Below, piece after piece: positions 27,796-37,412 of a stretch of 64,000 nt of DNA. Positions within the stretch are counted from its first letter, which is position 1; each line of letters starts with the position of its first letter. The stretch spans positions 1 through 64,000 of the forward strand of contig NZ_FPIY01000001.1 in assembly GCF_900119145.1 (NCBI RefSeq). Reading direction: 5' to 3'. Source of the stretch: Cellulophaga fucicola (GTDB taxonomy: Bacteria; Bacteroidota; Bacteroidia; Flavobacteriales; Flavobacteriaceae). The translations under genes were made by a program, and so were the position numbers. The notes under the pieces were generated by a model. It saw nothing but the letters and a program-made list of their open reading frames with translations. It did not search any database and was not told where the DNA came from.

Positions 27796-28518
27796 TTATC
27801 CTTTAGAAATACCTCCAGAACCAGAAGTCTTACTTTCAATTTTTTTAGGATTACCTCTATATTTAATATCTCCAGAACCAGAAACTCTAGCGTCTAGTGT
27901 TTCTGTTGCTGTTACTTTTATGTCTGCAGAACCAGAAACTAAGGCAGAAACATAACTAGCTTTTAAGTCGTAAGCAGAAATATCTCCAGAACCAGAAACT
28001 CTAATAGTAAAGTCTGTTGCTGTACCGCTTAAATTAATATCACCGGAACCAGACATAGAGGCTTTGAGTTCTTTAGTATCTACTTTTAGTCTAATATCAC
28101 CAGAACCAGAAATACGAGTTTCAAAAGAGTTGCTTACTAAAGTTGTTTTACCAACAATATCTCCAGAGCCAGATACTGTAGCTTCGTTAATATGTTCTAC
28201 AGGAACTGTAACTGTTAATTTACTGTTGCGAGACGGAGTTAAATTCATCCCTTTTTCAGCTTTAATTACAAGTTTTCCGTTTTTAACTTCGGTTTTAATA
28301 TGTTCAAGAATATTTTCATCACCCTTAAGTGTAATGTTTCCTTCTTTGCCATCAATTAATTCTACATCAAAAAAACCAGCTAAAGAAATAGCTTCGTAAT
28401 CGCCAACACTTCTAGTTGTGGTAGTTATATTGCCATTTCCTTTTATACGCTTTCCCCATTGTGCATTTGCAGTAAAAGCTAAGGTTAGTGCTAAACTAAG
28501 AGTTATTATTTTTTTCAT
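27796..28518 (-). CDS. DUF2807 (head GIN domain) secreted protein
   Basis: A 240-residue exported protein (signal MKKIITLSLALTLAFTANAQ). Its core is a regular parallel beta structure with the motif SGSGDI repeated about every 17-20 residues (SGSGDIVGKTTL, SGSGDIRLKV, SGSGDINLSG, SGSGDISAYD, SGSADIKVTA, SGSGDIKYRG), the signature of DUF2807. Last gene of the sigma operon, 11 bases after the previous stop. Probably at the envelope; ligand unknown. Confidence 0.92.
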   Translation of the reverse strand: MKKIITLSLALTLAFTANAQWGKRIKGNGNITTTTRSVGDYEAISLAGFFDVELIDGKEGNITLKGDENILEHIKTEVKNGKLVIKAEKGMNLTPSRNSKLTVTVPVEHINEATVSGSGDIVGKTTLVSNSFETRISGSGDIRLKVDTKELKASMSGSGDINLSGTATDFTIRVSGSGDISAYDLKASYVSALVSGSADIKVTATETLDARVSGSGDIKYRGNPKKIESKTSGSGGISKG

Positions 28519-28529
28519 TCTATTGTGTT

Positions 28530-29609
28530 TTAGTTTTTATGTATTGATATACTTCCGTACTCGGTTTCTACAGTTACAAAGTTATTACTGTTTTCTGATC
28601 CGCAATTGCCTTTATAATATTTTTTAGAGTTTTTAACTTCTTTAACACTTAGGTTGCAGTTGTCTAATCCGTTTATTCCTCCGTAAGATGAGTTTAACTC
28701 AAAATTAAAGTTATAAGTAGGGCTGTAGCCAATTTTAACTCCTGTGTAATCTGCACTAATATCTACATCTCCTGCATTTTCAGTTAACTCATTAATTTTT
28801 ATAGAACCGTAATCTGCATTAATAGATACATTACCGTTTATTTTACCAAGTTTAACACTTATATAATCGCCATTACCTTTTATGCTAGAAACATCATCAA
28901 CTGTAATGCTGCCATAATCACTATTATAGATAAGGTTTTTCATCTTTTTAATAGACGCGTTTGTGTAATCTGTAATTAAAGTTAAATCTCCTGCTTTTGC
29001 AATGGTAAAACCAGAGTAGTCTGCATTAATTTTACCACTGTTTATATAGTCTATTTCAGATTTTGAGGTATAATCAAAATTTAAATTGTTGTTTCGCCCT
29101 CTAAGTTCACCAATATCTAGTCTGCCGTAATCGCAATTAATTGTTGCGTGGCCATCAATCCTATCTATAGTAATGGAACCATAATCATTAGTTAAATCTA
29201 TGTTGTTTTTAATAGGTAATTTAATGGTGTAGTTAATTTCCATATTAACATTGTTATTATTGCCCCAACCCCAGCTACTACTTTTGCCTATGTTTGTTTT
29301 AGCAGAAACTAAACTGCTAGAGCCATCAAAATTAATGGTAATATCATCTAACTTGCGTTGTACTTTTTCTTTGTTATTACCGCTAGTTTTAATGTGCACA
29401 ATTATTTCTACTCGGTTTTTATCCCAAGAAATAATATTTAAATTACCATATTTATTAGCTACTTTTAATAGCGCATTGGTATTTACAGAAAAGTCTTTTT
29501 TAATTGTTTTTTCTTTGGTGTATTTACCAATATCATTATTAGCAATGCTAAGTAATGGTATGGCAAGTAAGAGTAAGGTTATTACCTTATAAAGTAAAGT
29601 TTTCATCAT
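28530..29609 (-). CDS. DUF4097-like beta-repeat exported protein
   Basis: A 359-residue protein with signal MMKTLLYKVITLLLLAIPLLSIA. It is a right-handed beta-helix-like repeat protein with recurrent DYGSI/DYGRL/DYTGV units (NDYGSITIDRIDG, CDYGRLDIGEL, SDYGSITVDDV, ADYGSIKINEL), resembling the DUF4097/adhesin-like families. Its start overlaps the anti-sigma-like gene by 23 bases. Related in design to the DUF2807 protein that follows. Function unknown. Confidence 0.78.
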   Translation of the reverse strand: MMKTLLYKVITLLLLAIPLLSIANNDIGKYTKEKTIKKDFSVNTNALLKVANKYGNLNIISWDKNRVEIIVHIKTSGNNKEKVQRKLDDITINFDGSSSLVSAKTNIGKSSSWGWGNNNNVNMEINYTIKLPIKNNIDLTNDYGSITIDRIDGHATINCDYGRLDIGELRGRNNNLNFDYTSKSEIDYINSGKINADYSGFTIAKAGDLTLITDYTNASIKKMKNLIYNSDYGSITVDDVSSIKGNGDYISVKLGKINGNVSINADYGSIKINELTENAGDVDISADYTGVKIGYSPTYNFNFELNSSYGGINGLDNCNLSVKEVKNSKKYYKGNCGSENSNNFVTVETEYGSISIHKN

Positions 29610-30147
29610 TGTATTTCTTTAGATTTTTAATAGTATCAATTTGTTCCATAACATCTTTTACAAGATCTATTCTGGTTTGGTAATTTGTTATTATGGCGCT
29701 TAATATTAGTTTGGTATTACCTCCGTTTACTAGGTTTTGTTCTAAAACTGTATAGTCTTTTTCTAGTTTTTGCAATTGTAAAAGGGTGTCGTCTATAATT
29801 TTTTTAGTAGTAGGCGAATTCTCTTTTTTTAAATTATTAATTTGATCATTAATTAAACTAGCAAAGTAATTTTTTGTTTCTGTAACCTCAGGAGCCATTT
29901 CTGTAATTTGCTCTGTTGTAGTTTGGTTTGTATTAAAAAACGTAATGCCAATTGCGCATAAAAATGCAATAGATGCAGCGATAGCAAAAGGTTTCCAAAA
30001 AGAATTTTTATTGTTTTTTGGTTCACTATTATTGGTGGTGTTCAGTTTTTTTAAAAACCGATCTTTATGTCCAACACTAGGTTCTTGGGTGTCAAAATTA
30101 CCTTCAAGATTTTTAAAAAGATCTTCTATATTATTGTTATCGATCAT
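29587..30147 (-). CDS. Single-pass membrane anti-sigma-like protein
   Basis: A 186-residue protein with a cytosolic N-terminus, one membrane segment near residues 48-68 (FWKPFAIAASIAFLCAIGITFF) and a periplasmic coiled-coil-like C-terminus. ATG 30147 overlaps the sigma-factor stop as ATGA, indicating translational coupling; a TTG two codons upstream is less likely. The role as anti-sigma factor is inferred from topology and position; no ZAS zinc motif is present. Confidence 0.72.
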   Translation of the reverse strand: MIDNNNIEDLFKNLEGNFDTQEPSVGHKDRFLKKLNTTNNSEPKNNKNSFWKPFAIAASIAFLCAIGITFFNTNQTTTEQITEMAPEVTETKNYFASLINDQINNLKKENSPTTKKIIDDTLLQLQKLEKDYTVLEQNLVNGGNTKLILSAIITNYQTRIDLVKDVMEQIDTIKNLKKYNDENFTL

Positions 30148-30701
30148 ATGCAATCGTGTATTAATTTTTTACGTAAACTGTCTTTAGCTCTAGAAATTGT
30201 AGTTCTACAATTGGCATTGCTAATGTTCATTATTTCACTTATTTCTTCATAGTCGTACCCTTCTATTAAATGTAAGGTCAAAGAAATTCTGTAATTGTCT
30301 TTCAATTGTGTCATGGCAGCCATCACTTTTTGAGCCTTCAATTGTGTTTCACCATTATCTATTGTACTACTATCAGTATCTTTGACCTTGTACATTATGT
30401 CATCTATAGCAACTTCGTTATTTTTTTGTTGCTTTCTGTATTGGTAAATACTATTGTTTATTACAATACGTTTTAACCAAGCCCCAAAAGCTACTTCACC
30501 TTTATAGGTATGTAATTTTGTAAAGGCACTTAAAAACGATTCCTGCATTATATCCTCTGCTTCAGCGCTATGTTTTACAATTCGGTACGCAGTATTGTGC
30601 ATTGCTTTATAGTACCGGTTATAGATCTCTAGCTGTGCACTTTGCTTGCCTTCTTTGCATTGTAGCAATAAAGTATTGATATGTTCTTTTTGTTGGCTCA
30701 A
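30144..30701 (-). CDS. ECF-type RNA polymerase sigma factor
   Basis: A 185-residue sigma-70 protein with region 2 (RYYKAMHNTAYRIVKHSAEAEDIMQESFLSAFTKLHTYKG) and region 4 (LHLIEGYDYEEISEIMNISNANCRTTISRAKDSLRKKL). The only plausible start is TTG at 30701; the frame is closed by a stop about 20 bases further upstream and no ATG occurs before region 2. First gene of a four-gene operon ending in two beta-repeat envelope proteins. Confidence 0.92.
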   Translation of the reverse strand: MSQQKEHINTLLLQCKEGKQSAQLEIYNRYYKAMHNTAYRIVKHSAEAEDIMQESFLSAFTKLHTYKGEVAFGAWLKRIVINNSIYQYRKQQKNNEVAIDDIMYKVKDTDSSTIDNGETQLKAQKVMAAMTQLKDNYRISLTLHLIEGYDYEEISEIMNISNANCRTTISRAKDSLRKKLIHDCI

Positions 30702-30879
30702 AAAAATGTGTGGTTTGTTTTATAGATGATAGATTGATTTAATTGTTACAATTTTTTTAAAATCTATTTGGTATTGGCATAAGAATTGACCTAATATACA
30801 AGATTAAACTACGGTAAAAGCCAAGTAACAAGGGGTTTTGCTTAGATTTTATAAAAATAACTAAATTTAAATAATAGAT

Positions 30880-30903
30880 TTCTGTTTTTATTTTATGACA
30901 GAA
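30880..30903 (+). promoter_or_regulatory. Inverted repeat upstream of lon
   Basis: TTCTGT-N12-ACAGAA, 16 bases before the lon ATG. Could be an operator or a hairpin in the 5' leader; no known heat-shock element matched. Confidence 0.35.
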
Positions 30904-30919
30904 TGACTGAAATATAATT

Positions 30920-33364
30920 ATGCGAGATTCAGAATTTGACAATTTGGCGCTGAAAGGTATTAATGAAGAAGCAGAGCTTATACCATTATTAACGCCAGAA
31001 GACGAGGAGGAGATGAGTAATGAGCAGCTGCCAGAAACACTACCTATATTGCCCTTACGTAATACGGTATTATTTCCAGGTGTTGTTGTGCCTATTACAG
31101 CTGGTAGAGACGCGTCTATACACTTAATTAAAGATGCTAATAATGGCTCTAAAGTTATTGGTGTTGTAGCGCAAAAAGATGAAGAAACAGAAAATCCAGG
31201 TATAGACGATATACATACTTTAGGTACTGTTGCTAGAATATTACGTGTTTTAAAAATGCCAGATGGTAATACAACCGTAATTATACAGGGTAAAAAAAGA
31301 TTCGAAGTTGCTGAGGTTTTAACAGAAAAACCATATATGACGGCTACTGTACGCGAAACTAAAGAGGTTAGGGAAGAAGAAGATACGCCAGAATTTAAAG
31401 CTATAATAGAGTCTATTAAAGAAATGGCTTTAAAAGTAATTTCTGAAAGTCCAAATATACCTAGTGAGGCTTCTTTTGCTATAAAGAATATAGAAAGCAA
31501 TTCTTTTTTAATAAACTTTGTATCATCTAACTTAAGATTACCAGTAAAAGATAAGCAAGCGTTATTAGAGATTGAAAACTTAAAAGAAAGAGCTTTAGCT
31601 ACATTAAAGTTTATGAATGTTGAAATGCAGAAATTGCAATTAAAAAACGACATTCAGTCTCGCGTACGTACAGATATGGATCGCCAACAAAGAGAATACT
31701 TTTTGCATCAGCAAATGAGAACCATACAAGAAGAATTGGGTGGTGGCGCTACGGCAGAAGATGAGTTGGCTGAACTTAGAGAAAGGGCGAAAGACAAAAA
31801 GTTTACTAAAAAAGAAAGAGAGTACTTTAATAAGGAGTTAAACAAAATGCAACGTATGAATCCGCAAGTGGCGGAATATGCTATACAACGTAATTACTTA
31901 GATTTTTTTGTAGACTTACCATGGGGAGATTATTCTACAGATAAGTTCGATTTAAAAGAGGCTCAAAGAATATTAGATAGAGATCATTACGGTTTAGAAG
32001 ATGTAAAAAAGAGAATTATAGAATATCTAGCGGTGTTAAAACTGCGTAATGATATGAAATCTCCTATTTTATGTCTTTATGGACCTCCAGGAACAGGAAA
32101 AACATCTTTAGGTAAATCTATAGCAGAGGCTTTAGGTAGAAGTTATGTTAGAATGTCTTTAGGTGGTTTAAGAGATGAGTCTGAAATTAGAGGTCACCGT
32201 AAAACCTACATTGGTGCAATGCCAGGTAGAGTTTTAAAAAACATTAAAAAAGCAGAACACTCTAACCCTGTTTTTGTATTAGACGAAATAGATAAACTAT
32301 CTAACAGTCATCAAGGAGACCCTTCTTCTGCAATGTTAGAGGTTTTAGATCCTGAGCAAAACAATGAGTTCTATGATAATTTCTTAGAGCTTGGCTACGA
32401 TTTATCTAAGGTGATGTTTATTGCTACGGCAAATAATCTAGGAGCTATACAGCCAGCACTTAGAGACCGTATGGAGATTATAAATGTATCTGGTTATACT
32501 ATTGAAGAAAAGGTAGAGATAGCTAAAAGACATTTGTTGCCAAAACAATTAAAAGAGCACGGTTTAAAGCCTAAAGATTTAAAAATTGGAAAGGCACAAT
32601 TAGAGAAAATTGTAGAAGGTTATACAAGAGAATCTGGTGTGCGTTCTTTAGATAAGCAAATAGCTAAAATGGTGCGTTATGCAGCAAAATCTATCGCAAC
32701 AGAAGAAGAGTACGAGGTGAAAATTACCAATGAAGTTATAGAAAAAGTTTTAGGTCCTGCAAGGTTAGAAAGAGATAAGTACGAGAATAATGATGTTGCA
32801 GGAGTTGTAACAGGTTTAGCTTGGACTAGTGTTGGAGGCGATATTTTATTTATAGAGTCTATTTTATCTAAGGGTAAGGGAGCTATGAATATTACGGGTA
32901 ACCTTGGTAAGGTAATGAAGGAGTCTGCTACCATAGCATTAGAGTACATAAAATCTAATGCAGAAAATTTTGGTATTAAAGATGAGGTTTTTGAGAAGTA
33001 CAACGTACATATACACGTACCAGAAGGAGCAACACCAAAAGACGGTCCTAGTGCAGGTATAACTATGTTAACGTCTCTAGTGTCTTTATTTACACAACGT
33101 AAAATTAAAAAGAGCTTGGCTATGACAGGTGAAATTACATTACGTGGTAAAGTATTGCCAGTTGGTGGTATTAAAGAAAAAATATTGGCTGCTAAACGTG
33201 CTAGAATTAAAGAAATAATCCTGTGCGAAGAAAACAGAAAAGATATTTTAGAAATTAAAGAAGATTATCTAAAAGGTCTTACCTTTCATTATGTAACAGA
33301 TATGAGTCAGGTTATAGAAATTGCTATAACAGATCAGAAAGTAAAAAACGCAAAGAAAATCTAG
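30920..33364 (+). CDS. lon: ATP-dependent protease Lon
   Basis: An 814-residue AAA+ serine protease that degrades misfolded and regulatory proteins. The N-terminal LonN domain starts near [19 protein letters not shown] (about residue 40). Walker A is GPPGTGKTS, Walker [11 protein letters not shown]. The catalytic dyad is Ser711 ([11 protein letters not shown]) and Lys754 ([13 protein letters not shown]). The first about 38 residues are an acidic extension before the LonN domain. Cytoplasmic; cmk follows about 55 bases later. Confidence 0.97.
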   Translation: MRDSEFDNLALKGINEEAELIPLLTPEDEEEMSNEQLPETLPILPLRNTVLFPGVVVPITAGRDASIHLIKDANNGSKVIGVVAQKDEETENPGIDDIHTLGTVARILRVLKMPDGNTTVIIQGKKRFEVAEVLTEKPYMTATVRETKEVREEEDTPEFKAIIESIKEMALKVISESPNIPSEASFAIKNIESNSFLINFVSSNLRLPVKDKQALLEIENLKERALATLKFMNVEMQKLQLKNDIQSRVRTDMDRQQREYFLHQQMRTIQEELGGGATAEDELAELRERAKDKKFTKKEREYFNKELNKMQRMNPQVAEYAIQRNYLDFFVDLPWGDYSTDKFDLKEAQRILDRDHYGLEDVKKRIIEYLAVLKLRNDMKSPILCLYGPPGTGKTSLGKSIAEALGRSYVRMSLGGLRDESEIRGHRKTYIGAMPGRVLKNIKKAEHSNPVFVLDEIDKLSNSHQGDPSSAMLEVLDPEQNNEFYDNFLELGYDLSKVMFIATANNLGAIQPALRDRMEIINVSGYTIEEKVEIAKRHLLPKQLKEHGLKPKDLKIGKAQLEKIVEGYTRESGVRSLDKQIAKMVRYAAKSIATEEEYEVKITNEVIEKVLGPARLERDKYENNDVAGVVTGLAWTSVGGDILFIESILSKGKGAMNITGNLGKVMKESATIALEYIKSNAENFGIKDEVFEKYNVHIHVPEGATPKDGPSAGITMLTSLVSLFTQRKIKKSLAMTGEITLRGKVLPVGGIKEKILAAKRARIKEIILCEENRKDILEIKEDYLKGLTFHYVTDMSQVIEIAITDQKVKNAKKI

Positions 33365-33419
33365 AATACTAAGGGCTATTTAATTAAATTTAGGTAGCCT
33401 TTAGTTTAAGTATATAAAT

Positions 33420-34112
33420 ATGAGAAAAATTACCATAGCAATAGATGGTTATTCATCTACCGGAAAAAGTACAATTGCAAAGCAACTAGCAAAAGCTCTA
33501 GGTTATGTTTATGTAGATACAGGAGCAATGTATAGAGCGGTAACTTTATATGCTATAAGAAAAGGTTTTGTTTCAGATACCAGTGATAATTTTACTGTAT
33601 TAATAGAAGCTTTACCAAACATAAATGTAAAATTTGTACATAATGATGAATTAGGTTTTTCAGAAATGTTTTTAAATGATGAAAACGTAGAAAAAGAAAT
33701 TAGATCATTAGCGGTTTCTGGGCAAGTAAGTAAGGTGGCGGCTGTAAAAGAAGTGCGTACAAAGCTAGTAGAAATGCAAAAGGAAATGGGTAAGGAAAAA
33801 GGCATTGTAATGGACGGTAGAGATATTGGTTCTGTTGTTTTTCCTGATGCAGAATTTAAGGTGTTTATGACTGCTTCTCCAGAAACAAGAGCACACAGAC
33901 GTTATAAAGAACTATTAGATAGGGGAGATGATGTGACTTATGAAGAAGTTCTAAAAAATGTTAGAAGTAGAGACTATATAGACTCTAACCGTAAAGAATC
34001 ACCATTATTATTAGCTAAAGATGCTATTGAATTTGATAATAGTGATATGGGGCTTGTAGAGCAATTTGAGCGAATGCATAATTACGCATTACGTATTATA
34101 GAAAAAGAATAG
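33420..34112 (+). CDS. cmk: Cytidylate kinase
   Basis: A 230-residue kinase that phosphorylates CMP/dCMP. P-loop IAIDGYSSTGKSTIAKQLA, the YVDTGAMYRAVTLY substrate-binding segment, and MDGRDIGSVVFPDAEFKVFMTAS are typical. In many bacteria cmk adjoins rpsA; here a LysM gene on the other strand lies between them. Own terminator at 34118. Confidence 0.95.
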   Translation: MRKITIAIDGYSSTGKSTIAKQLAKALGYVYVDTGAMYRAVTLYAIRKGFVSDTSDNFTVLIEALPNINVKFVHNDELGFSEMFLNDENVEKEIRSLAVSGQVSKVAAVKEVRTKLVEMQKEMGKEKGIVMDGRDIGSVVFPDAEFKVFMTASPETRAHRRYKELLDRGDDVTYEEVLKNVRSRDYIDSNRKESPLLLAKDAIEFDNSDMGLVEQFERMHNYALRIIEKE

Positions 34113-34117
34113 TAAAA

Positions 34118-34149
34118 AAAACGGCAATCTAAAACTAGATTGCCGTTTT
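34118..34149. terminator. Bidirectional terminator (cmk and LysM gene)
   Basis: AAAACGGCAATCT / AGATTGCCGTTTT arms between convergent genes. Confidence 0.85.
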
Positions 34150-34166
34150 CTTTTAACCACTGTATT

Positions 34167-34547
34167 TTATAAATTTGGTATTACCAAAACTTGGTCAGGG
34201 TGTATAACGTCAGGATTTTTTAAGACACTAGTGTTAGCCTCAAAAATTTGCTTGTATTTCATTGGATCTCCGTAATAATGCTTAGCAATTTTACTTAAAG
34301 AATCACCACCTTTTACAGTATGTCTGTGGTATACAGATTCGTCTTCAACAGAAATGTTAGCTGTTACATCTGCAGGACTATCACCACCAACTTCTTTAAT
34401 TTTATCCCAAATTAGGTTTTTCTCGTACTGCGTAGCAGCTTGTCCTTTTATTTTTAAAACGCCACCTTCTTCAGTTACGTTACCATCTTTAATTGCTAAT
34501 TTTTCACCAAGATCTAAAACAGATTGGTATTTCGCTTTTACGCTCAT
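34167..34547 (-). CDS. LysM-domain protein (YgaU/Kbp-like)
   Basis: A 126-residue protein with a C-terminal LysM (HTVKGGDSLSKIAKHYYGDPMKYKQIFEANTSVLKNPDVIHPDQVLVIPNL, residues 76-126; shown here in parts by key pattern) and an N-terminal BON-like part (LKIKGQAATQYEKNLIWDKI). No signal peptide, as in E. coli Kbp/YgaU, which binds potassium in the cytoplasm; whether this one does is untested. Single gene. Confidence 0.85.
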   Translation of the reverse strand: MSVKAKYQSVLDLGEKLAIKDGNVTEEGGVLKIKGQAATQYEKNLIWDKIKEVGGDSPADVTANISVEDESVYHRHTVKGGDSLSKIAKHYYGDPMKYKQIFEANTSVLKNPDVIHPDQVLVIPNL

Positions 34548-34671
34548 AATGTTTATTATTTATAGTTAATTAATATGCTCAATATACTAAAAATTACATC
34601 AATTTTAAAGTAAAAAATCTAAAAAAATAGAGCGGGTAGCTAATGTCTTGAGAATTAGTTAAAAGCAGTAC

Positions 34672-34702
34672 TTGTTTTAGTAAGTATTTAGTTGTATTTT
34701 TG
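34672..34702 (+). promoter_or_regulatory. rpsA promoter
   Basis: TTG (34672-34674), 20-base spacer, TATTTTTG (34695-34702), followed by CACCCC. Predicted transcription start near 34706. Confidence 0.65.
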
Positions 34703-34704
34703 CA

Positions 34705-34739
34705 CCCCTTTTTTAACGGTAGTGTAAGAGAAAAAGGGG
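34705..34739 (+). promoter_or_regulatory. Hairpin at 5' end of rpsA mRNA
   Basis: CCCCTTTTT (34705-34713) pairs perfectly with AAAAAGGGG (34731-34739) around a 17-base loop. It starts at about the predicted transcription start, and the leader then continues about 80 bases to ATG 34819. A role in mRNA stability or S1 autoregulation is inference. Confidence 0.5.
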
Positions 34740-34818
34740 ATAACAAAATTTATATAACATCTTTTGTAGTGGAAGTTTAACTCTTATAACATTACAAAAT
34801 ACAAATTTTAATCAGCAA

Positions 34819-36651
34819 ATGGCTGAAGACAAAAAAAACGCTCAAGTAGAGGAATCTACAACGGCACCAGAAGTAAAAGCAGTAACACCTAAACAAGATC
34901 CAAAAGCATTTTTGGCTGAATTTGATTGGGATAAGTACGAAGAAGGAATTGAGCGTGTAGACGATTCTAAATTAGAAGAGTTTGAAGCGATGGTTGCTGA
35001 AAACTTCGTAGATACTGCAGATGAAGAGGTAGTTACAGGTACAGTTGTTCATTTAACTGAGCGTGAAGCTATTATTGATATTAACGCTAAATCTGAAGGT
35101 GTTATATCATTAAACGAATTTCGTTACAATCCAGATCTTAAGGTTGGAGACAGCGTTGAGGTTTTAATTGATATTCGTGAAGACAGAAGTGGACAATTAG
35201 TATTATCTCACAGAAAAGCTAGAACAATCAAGGCTTGGGACAGAGTTAATAACGCTTGTGAAAAAGAAGAAATCGTTAATGGTTTTGTTAAATGCAGAAC
35301 TAAAGGTGGTATGATCGTAGATGTATTTGGAATTGAAGCATTCTTGCCAGGTTCTCAAATAGACGTGAAGCCAATTAGAGATTACGATCAGTATGTTGGT
35401 AAAAACATGGAATTCAAGGTTGTTAAGATTAACCAAGAATTTAAGAACGTAGTTGTTTCTCATAAAGCATTAATTGAAGCTGATATTGAAGAACAGAAGA
35501 AAGAAATCATTGGTCAATTAGAAAAAGGACAAGTATTAGAAGGTGTTGTTAAAAACATTACTTCTTACGGTGTGTTTATTGATCTTGGTGGTGTAGATGG
35601 TTTAATCCATATTACAGATCTTTCTTGGTCTAGAATTAACCATCCAAATGAGGTTGTTGAGTTAGATCAGAAAATGAATGTTGTAATTTTAGATTTTGAT
35701 GATAACAAATCTAGAATTCAATTAGGTCTTAAGCAGTTAGAGAAGCACCCATGGGAAGCGTTAAGCGAAGACATGAAAGTTGGTGACAAAGTTAAAGGTA
35801 AAGTAGTTGTTATAGCAGATTACGGTGCATTTATTGAAGTTGCTGAAGGTGTTGAAGGTTTAGTACACGTTTCTGAAATGTCTTGGTCTACGCACTTGCG
35901 TTCTGCTCAAGATTTCGTAAAAGTTGGAGATGAGATAGAAGCTCAAATCTTAACTTTAGATCGTGACGATCGTAAAATGTCACTTGGTATTAAGCAATTA
36001 ACTCCAGATCCATGGACTGATATTGTAACTAAATACCCAGTTAACTCTAAGCATAAAGGTATTGTACGTAACTTTACTAACTTTGGTGTGTTTGTAGAAA
36101 TGGAAGAAGGTATAGATGGTTTAATCTATATTTCTGATCTTTCTTGGACTAAGAAAATTAAGCACCCATCTGAGTTTGTAACTGTTGGTGAAACTTTAGA
36201 AGTAGAGGTATTAGAATTAGATGTAGATGCACGTAAACTTAGTTTAGGTCATAAACAAACTACTGATAACCCTTGGGATAAATACGAAACTGAATTCGCT
36301 TTAGATACAGTACATAAAGGTACTATAGATGAAATGGTAGACAAAGGAGCAATTGTTAACTTTAACGAAGACATTGCAGCATTTGTACCAACTCGTCACT
36401 TAGAGAAAGAAGACGGTAAGAAAATTGAAAAAGGTGAAGAAGCAGACTTTAAAATAATTGAATTCAATAAAGAATTTAAGAGAGTTGTTGCTAGTCATAC
36501 TGCAATTTTTAGAGAAGAAGAACAACGTAATGTAAAAGCAGCTGTTAAGAGACAATCAGCAGCAGCAGACGAAGCTAAGCCAACTTTAGGTGATGCTAAC
36601 GAAGCTTTACAAGCGTTAAAAGATAAAATGGACGCGGCTAACAAAAAGTAA
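34819..36651 (+). CDS. rpsA: 30S ribosomal protein S1
   Basis: A 610-residue protein with six S1 repeats (roughly GTVVHLTEREAIIDI, VNGFVKCRTKGGMIVDV, LEGVVKNITSYGVFIDL, VKGKVVVIADYGAFIEV, HKGIVRNFTNFGVFVEM, HKGTIDEMVDKGAIVNF). It binds mRNA for translation. In Bacteroidota, where Shine-Dalgarno sequences are scarce, A/T-rich leaders and S1 may matter more for initiation. Followed by a terminator at 36673. Confidence 0.97.
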   Translation: MAEDKKNAQVEESTTAPEVKAVTPKQDPKAFLAEFDWDKYEEGIERVDDSKLEEFEAMVAENFVDTADEEVVTGTVVHLTEREAIIDINAKSEGVISLNEFRYNPDLKVGDSVEVLIDIREDRSGQLVLSHRKARTIKAWDRVNNACEKEEIVNGFVKCRTKGGMIVDVFGIEAFLPGSQIDVKPIRDYDQYVGKNMEFKVVKINQEFKNVVVSHKALIEADIEEQKKEIIGQLEKGQVLEGVVKNITSYGVFIDLGGVDGLIHITDLSWSRINHPNEVVELDQKMNVVILDFDDNKSRIQLGLKQLEKHPWEALSEDMKVGDKVKGKVVVIADYGAFIEVAEGVEGLVHVSEMSWSTHLRSAQDFVKVGDEIEAQILTLDRDDRKMSLGIKQLTPDPWTDIVTKYPVNSKHKGIVRNFTNFGVFVEMEEGIDGLIYISDLSWTKKIKHPSEFVTVGETLEVEVLELDVDARKLSLGHKQTTDNPWDKYETEFALDTVHKGTIDEMVDKGAIVNFNEDIAAFVPTRHLEKEDGKKIEKGEEADFKIIEFNKEFKRVVASHTAIFREEEQRNVKAAVKRQSAAADEAKPTLGDANEALQALKDKMDAANKK

Positions 36652-36672
36652 GCTCACATTTTAATAAATTTT

Positions 36673-36704
36673 AAAAGCCTAGACGAAAGTTTAGGCTTTT
36701 TTTT
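36673..36704 (+). terminator. rpsA terminator
   Basis: AAAAGCCTA / TAGGCTTTT arms and an 8-T tail. Confidence 0.8.
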
Positions 36705-36836
36705 ATGCATAAAAATGAACAGCTAAATTGCTGTTATGTAGTTCATTTTATAACCTATTTAATCTTCTAAGTTTTAAAAAATAGAAACATATAAATAAAG
36801 AGTTTAGTTTATTTAACTACTTTACGTATAAATTGC

Positions 36837-36844
36837 TATTTTTG
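36837..36844 (+). promoter_or_regulatory. -7 box of pyrR operon
   Basis: TATTTTTG, 28 bases before pyrR ATG. No clear -33 element. Confidence 0.45.
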
Positions 36845-36872
36845 TGTAGCAAAAGTCTTGGTATCCTAACCT

Positions 36873-37412
36873 ATGAGTAAAAAAGTACTACTTTCCTCTA
36901 AAGAAATCCAAATCATATTAAATAGATTGGCTTGTCAGTTATTAGAAAATCATTCAGATTTTAAAGACACCGTCTTAATAGGGTTGCAGCCACGTGGCAC
37001 ATTTTTAGCAAAAAGACTTACAGATCTTTTAACAAAAGAATATGGTGTTAAAGAAATAAACTTAGGTTCTTTAGATATCACTTTCTATAGAGATGACTTT
37101 AGAAGAGGAGATAAAACCCTAGAAGCAAGTAAAACTCACATAGATTTTTTAGTTGAAGATAAAAAAGTAGTCTTTATAGATGACGTACTTTATACAGGAC
37201 GAAGCATTAGATCTGCATTAACGGCAATACAATCTTTTGGTAGACCTGCAGAAATAGAATTACTAACCTTAATAGATCGTAGATTTAGCAGACATTTACC
37301 AATACAACCTAATTATAGAGGTAGGCAAGTAGATGTTATTAACGGTGAAAAGGTACAAGTACTTTGGCAAGAGAATGAAGGACAAGATATTGTCTATTTA
37401 ATAAATGAATAA
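36873..37412 (+). CDS. pyrR: PyrR: bifunctional pyr regulator / uracil phosphoribosyltransferase
   Basis: A 179-residue type I phosphoribosyltransferase with PRPP loop VVFIDDVLYTGRSIRSAL and IGLQPRGTFLAKRL. It converts uracil and PRPP to UMP and, in Firmicutes, binds pyr mRNA. No obvious PyrR-binding loop or attenuator is visible in the 60 bases before it, so the regulatory role here is uncertain. Overlaps pyrB by 8 bases. Confidence 0.95.
   Translation: MSKKVLLSSKEIQIILNRLACQLLENHSDFKDTVLIGLQPRGTFLAKRLTDLLTKEYGVKEINLGSLDITFYRDDFRRGDKTLEASKTHIDFLVEDKKVVFIDDVLYTGRSIRSALTAIQSFGRPAEIELLTLIDRRFSRHLPIQPNYRGRQVDVINGEKVQVLWQENEGQDIVYLINE

Noticed and set aside
27850-28450. Regular tandem repeat DNA that might be a CRISPR or satellite
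   Set aside because: The repeats encode the SGSGDI units of the DUF2807 protein and are imperfect at DNA level; no spacers.
30757-31653. 298-residue open frame antisense to lon
   Set aside because: It lies opposite the well-conserved N-terminus of Lon, is Ser/Ile/Phe-rich with no domain, and reflects the codon pattern of the real gene.
36780-36872. PyrR-binding attenuator before pyrR
   Set aside because: No anti-antiterminator or terminator hairpin with the conserved loop could be seen in the short leader.
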